Assembly: GCF_040939455.1 (NCBI RefSeq) | Contig: NC_134136.1 | Coordinates: forward strand, 106,442,014 to 106,506,013 | Direction of reading: 5' to 3' | DNA: 64,000 nucleotides | Source: Microcebus murinus | Taxonomy: Eukaryota > Chordata > Mammalia > Primates > Cheirogaleidae | Part shown: in pieces, positions 61,005 through 64,000 of the stretch | Layout: each line of letters starts with the position of its first letter | Numbering within the stretch: the first letter of the stretch is position 1 | Notes under the pieces: model-generated | Seen by the model: only the letters and a program-made list of their open reading frames with translations | The model's database searches: none | What the model was told of the DNA's origin: nothing | Made by a program: the position numbers and the translations under genes

Positions 61005-61640
61005 ATACAAAGTAATTACTCTCTATTATTTGCACCATGTAAAACTTCCCTTCAATTCACTATTGGATTTCAAGACAACTTCCACACCAGACACTTTATT
61101 ATAGCAGCTTAGTATTGTGCCCTTGCATTAGGCACAGGATATAAATATTTTTCCTGTCTACTTGGATGCACAGCTGCCCTGCGCCGAGTATCCATCTGAC
61201 AACATTCACCAAATTGATGGATTATGTGTTGTTCATTCTGCTCCTTACCTAATGGTTCCTTTATTTAACTAATGACTATAATTCTCATTAGACACTGATG
61301 GAACATTAAGATTTTGTTTGTGGAACCTGGCAACACTGCTCCTGGCAGGACATCAGTTGGTGAGCATTACCTGGGCAGCAACACCCAACCCTCCAGCTGG
61401 CCTGAGCAGCAGGTGCTAGTGCTGTTAGTAATGTCAACATAAGGAGGCAGTGGTTTTTCTGGCCATTGCAGATATTTTGTGATTTAATTCACGAATTCCT
61501 TCAGTTTAGAGATACATTAAGTGAACTTCTGTTAAGCAATCTGTGGCAATGAAATTTTAGACAAAGGAAAGCACCTTTGTTTTAGCCCAATGGAAAACAA
61601 TAATTCAAGGATCTGGATATTCTATTATGTTCTGTTTCAT
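61005..61640. other. Unique intron, no gene
   Basis: 61330-61480 is GC-richer (CAACCCTCCAGCTGGCCTGAG) but no repeat or exon is recognised. Confidence 0.5.
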
Positions 61641-61649
61641 CTAAACTTC

Positions 61650-61980
61650 CTCGTACTTCTTGTTCTGAAAGCCCCTCCATTTCCCTCCTGCTCTGTCTGG
61701 ATAACCCTTACCCATCTATGTTAAGATCCAGATGAAGATGACACCACTTGAGTGAAATCTTTCCCAAATGTTCTGTCTCCAGTCACAGTGCCTGCCTCTG
61801 TGCTGCCTAGCTCTTGGTGTGTATTTCTATTATAGTGCATATTCCACTGCATGAGAATTTAGTATCATCCAGCTCCCCTCTCCAAATGGCACCAGCCTTG
61901 GGGACAGAGGCAGTATCTAGCTCATTGTTCTCTCTCCAGCACTTTGAGCAGCGCCCAGCAGAGATGAGGTAGTTAGTTAA
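61650..61980 (+). mobile_element. L2 LINE 3' end
   Basis: AGATGACACCACTTGAGTGAAATC, TTTCCCAAATGTTCTGTC, TGGGGACAGAGGCAGTATC and CCAGCACTTTGAGCAGCGCCCAGC are in L2 order. The minus-strand frame 62145-61807 overlapping it is chance. Confidence 0.8.
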
Positions 61981-61984
61981 CATC

Positions 61985-62515
61985 TTCCACAAAGAAGTTC
62001 TTTGAAGCACTGATCTCCACTCTCTGTTGTACTTTCTAATCTTTCCCCAATACTTGCAGATCCCTTTGTATTTCTTCCACACGTACAGCTTATGACTCCG
62101 ATTTTCAGTGATGATGTCACATGTCTCTGTGCTTGCCCTGTCCATAGCACTATAAGGATTTATTTTGTTTACAGTTTTATCATTAGCATTTTTAGAGTTT
62201 ATGGCACATGCCGATTCTCAGTAAATATCTGCTGGGTGAAACCCATGTTTCTGTAAAATGGCCTTTTAAATGGGATTTTAATATTATGCTACTTTTCTGA
62301 AGTTCAAATTCCATCTGTGTGACCCAGTAACCTTGCTCATTCTTAAATAGAAAAAAATGAACATTTGAATTGGTGATATTTAACAATATGGTCGGACTAT
62401 ATCTTACACTGCTTACCTTCTTAAAACCCTTCTTAGAGTCACTGTGGTATTTTCAAATATACTAAAATGAACCCTGGATTTAGTAAAAAATGACACAGGT
62501 ATGACACAGATAGTA
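61985..62515. other. Intron with a short L2-like end
   Basis: 62190-62240 (GGCACATGCCGATTCTCAG, TAAATATCTGCTGGGTGAA) resembles an L2 terminus. Otherwise unique; no gene. Confidence 0.45.
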
Positions 62516-62519
62516 CAGA

Positions 62520-62850
62520 AAAGTGTGTGGTATCATATCAGGTGATCTGGATTATAATTATAGATCTCACACCATCTTACTGTATGGCTTTAGGCATGTT
62601 GATTTAAGTCTCTGTGTCTCTGAAATGAGAGGCTTGACTATATGAGTTTACATATTTTTCCAAGTAATTTAAACTTCTGCTTTTCTGTATCCTAACCTTT
62701 AGCATGAAGATGATAATTGCAACTATCTTTTATTGTTGGTATCAGAATGAAATGAAATGAGACAAGTACTTGGGCCAGTGCCTGACACGCAATAAGTGCT
62801 CAAAAAAGTCTCTGTGTGACTACTGCTATTGCTGTTGCTATTATTGTTAT
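62520..62850 (+). mobile_element. MIR SINE
   Basis: GTATGGCTTTAGGCATGTTG, CTGTGTCTCTGAAATGAGAGG, then AGATGATAATTGCAACTATC, GGGCCAGTGCCTGACACGCAATAAGTGCTC and an ATT-rich tail. The length suggests an insertion in the middle or two MIR copies in a row. Confidence 0.78.
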
Positions 62851-62974
62851 TCTTATTTCCATTTCTGACTTTCTATAATTTCTATGATTCTAATACAGGC
62901 AAATTGCAATTATTGACTTACATGGTAAAACACTGTAACAAAATTAAAATGGCAAATATGAAAAAATCATTTTA

Positions 62975-63560
62975 CATTGTATCTATTTATTCAGCAAATG
63001 TTTATTGAATTTCTAGAAGTGTTCTGGGGCTTGGAACCCAGCAGTGAATGAGTCCTAGTCCCTGGTCTTTAAAAAAAGAAAAGGAGCATATAGTGTCATG
63101 TAGTGATAAGGGCATAGGTGAAAATAATATAGGTTAAGAAATAGAAAGTTAAAGTTGGGAAGGGGTGAGGGAAGAGGCAGGGAGTGGGGACAGTGACCCA
63201 AAAATGACATCCAGCAAATATCCTCTGAATCCTGAGATCATATATATTGCTGTATTGGAACAGAAGCAAGAACATAACTTTTCAGAAAAACTATTTATAA
63301 AAAGATATACCAAAAATCTATAAAATCAAAGTGCCCTACTAGGTGTCATATACAATGAGGATTAAGGCAATAGGGATACAGGGAGGAAACTCACAATATA
63401 CTTAGTGATAAAAAAAGAGCTGCTGGTGACCAATGACTTTAAAAATATACAGTCAACTGTGAGATGCTTTCTTTTCCTTCCAAGAAGATGTGGAAAGAGT
63501 CAATGAGTAAGACTAAGAGGAGAGGCCATTTGAATGAGCAGCTGAGAGACATCTTCTATC
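62975..63560 (-). mobile_element. L2 LINE fragment
   Basis: TTATTCAGCAAATGTTTATTGAATTTC, TTGGAACCCAGCAGTGAATGAG and GTCCCTGGTCTTTAAA are the reversed L2 3' end. A second similar block at 63330-63420 may be another copy. Confidence 0.68.
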
Positions 63561-63654
63561 TCCAGATCCTCAGGACTGATGGGGATGGACATGTGTCCCT
63601 TCACTTATTTTAAGTATGAGAAGGCTACTAGCAGTTGAAGTGACCATGATATAT

Positions 63655-63835
63655 TAGTTTGAGGCACTATGAATTGCATATCATTTAATTGTCACAACAA
63701 TCCTATGGGATGAAAGATATTGGTGTCCTCATTTTACAGATGAGAATTTTAGAGACACAGTGAGGTTAGGAAACTTGACCTAGATTACCCTGCTAGGAAG
63801 TAGTAGAGCCGAAATTTGGGTCTAATACTGTGTGG
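63655..63835 (-). mobile_element. MIR SINE
   Basis: TCCTCATTTTACAGATGAGAATTTTAGAGACACAG and AAACTTGACCTAGATTACCCTGCTAGGAAGTAG give the reversed MIR core. Confidence 0.88.
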
Positions 63836-63839
63836 CCTT

Positions 63840-64000
63840 AAAACATTTATTTAGTGCAATTAAAGAGCTCACAGACTTGTTTTATAATAACACCTGTCTG
63901 TGGAAAAAGCTGGTTGTGGGAAGCAGGCTGGGGCCATGGATCCACTCCTTCCTGTCACCTGCACCATGCGGTTTCCTAGAAACCAGAGTCTTCAGCCCTG
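63840..64000. other. Intron end of window
   Basis: GC-richer unique sequence cut by the window edge; no exon of DMD is recognised. Confidence 0.5.

Noticed and set aside
61807..62145. 112-codon minus-strand frame
   Set aside because: It overlaps an L2 LINE on the opposite strand and has no protein match.

Overview
This is nuclear DNA from a strepsirrhine primate, most likely a Malagasy lemur. The window lies inside the X-linked dystrophin gene (DMD), which is transcribed on the minus strand. The only protein-coding sequence I can support is one internal exon of 176 bases at 9271-9446. Its 58 full codons read as the last part of dystrophin spectrin repeat 17 and match human DMD exon 45 (compared from memory) in length, codon phase and splice sites, with about four amino-acid changes. 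The rest is therefore intron: 1-9270 is the start of intron 45 and 9447-64000 is the 3' part of the very long intron 44. There is no CpG island, promoter, second exon or working RNA gene. Other open reading frames are chance frames or fragments of L1 ORF2.

Lineage evidence comes from the repeats. The full dimeric Alu at 35550-35875 has the strepsirrhine form: a long middle segment between the arms and a right arm reading GCTAGGCTGACGCCA. The young L1 copies share the lemur/galago-type 3' end (CATAATATGCTGAAAT before the A-tail). A 395-bp element bounded by TTAA with matching inverted ends (16103-16497) looks like a small piggyBac transposon, a class reported as recently active in mouse lemur.

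Layout from left to right: 0-9 kb has an L1 3' end, L2, MIR, MER5A and old L1M pieces, then exon 45. 9-16 kb has L2, a purine tract and a 3-kb L1 holding a broken ORF2. 16-26 kb has the piggyBac-like element, microsatellites, L2 pieces, an old L1M and a CR1/L3 LINE fragment. 26-39 kb is mostly AT-rich unique intron, with a composite U6/L1/Alu retrocopy near 30 kb and the lemur Alu. 39-46 kb is repeat-poor. 46-53 kb holds a MER1 element with a perfect 8-bp duplication, an L1 with an inverted 5' part, two more L1 3' ends and an MLT1-type solo LTR. 53-64 kb is rich in L2 and MIR, has two inverted copies of a repeat around 55.8-56.9 kb, and a cluster of four hAT-type mini-transposons at 59.8-61.0 kb.

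I found no unknown multi-gene system. The points most worth checking are the piggyBac-like element, the three-part U6/L1/Alu insertion, the inverted-repeat pair and the repeat-poor 37-46 kb interval. All family names rest on recognition by eye, without database searches, and edges of old repeats are approximate.
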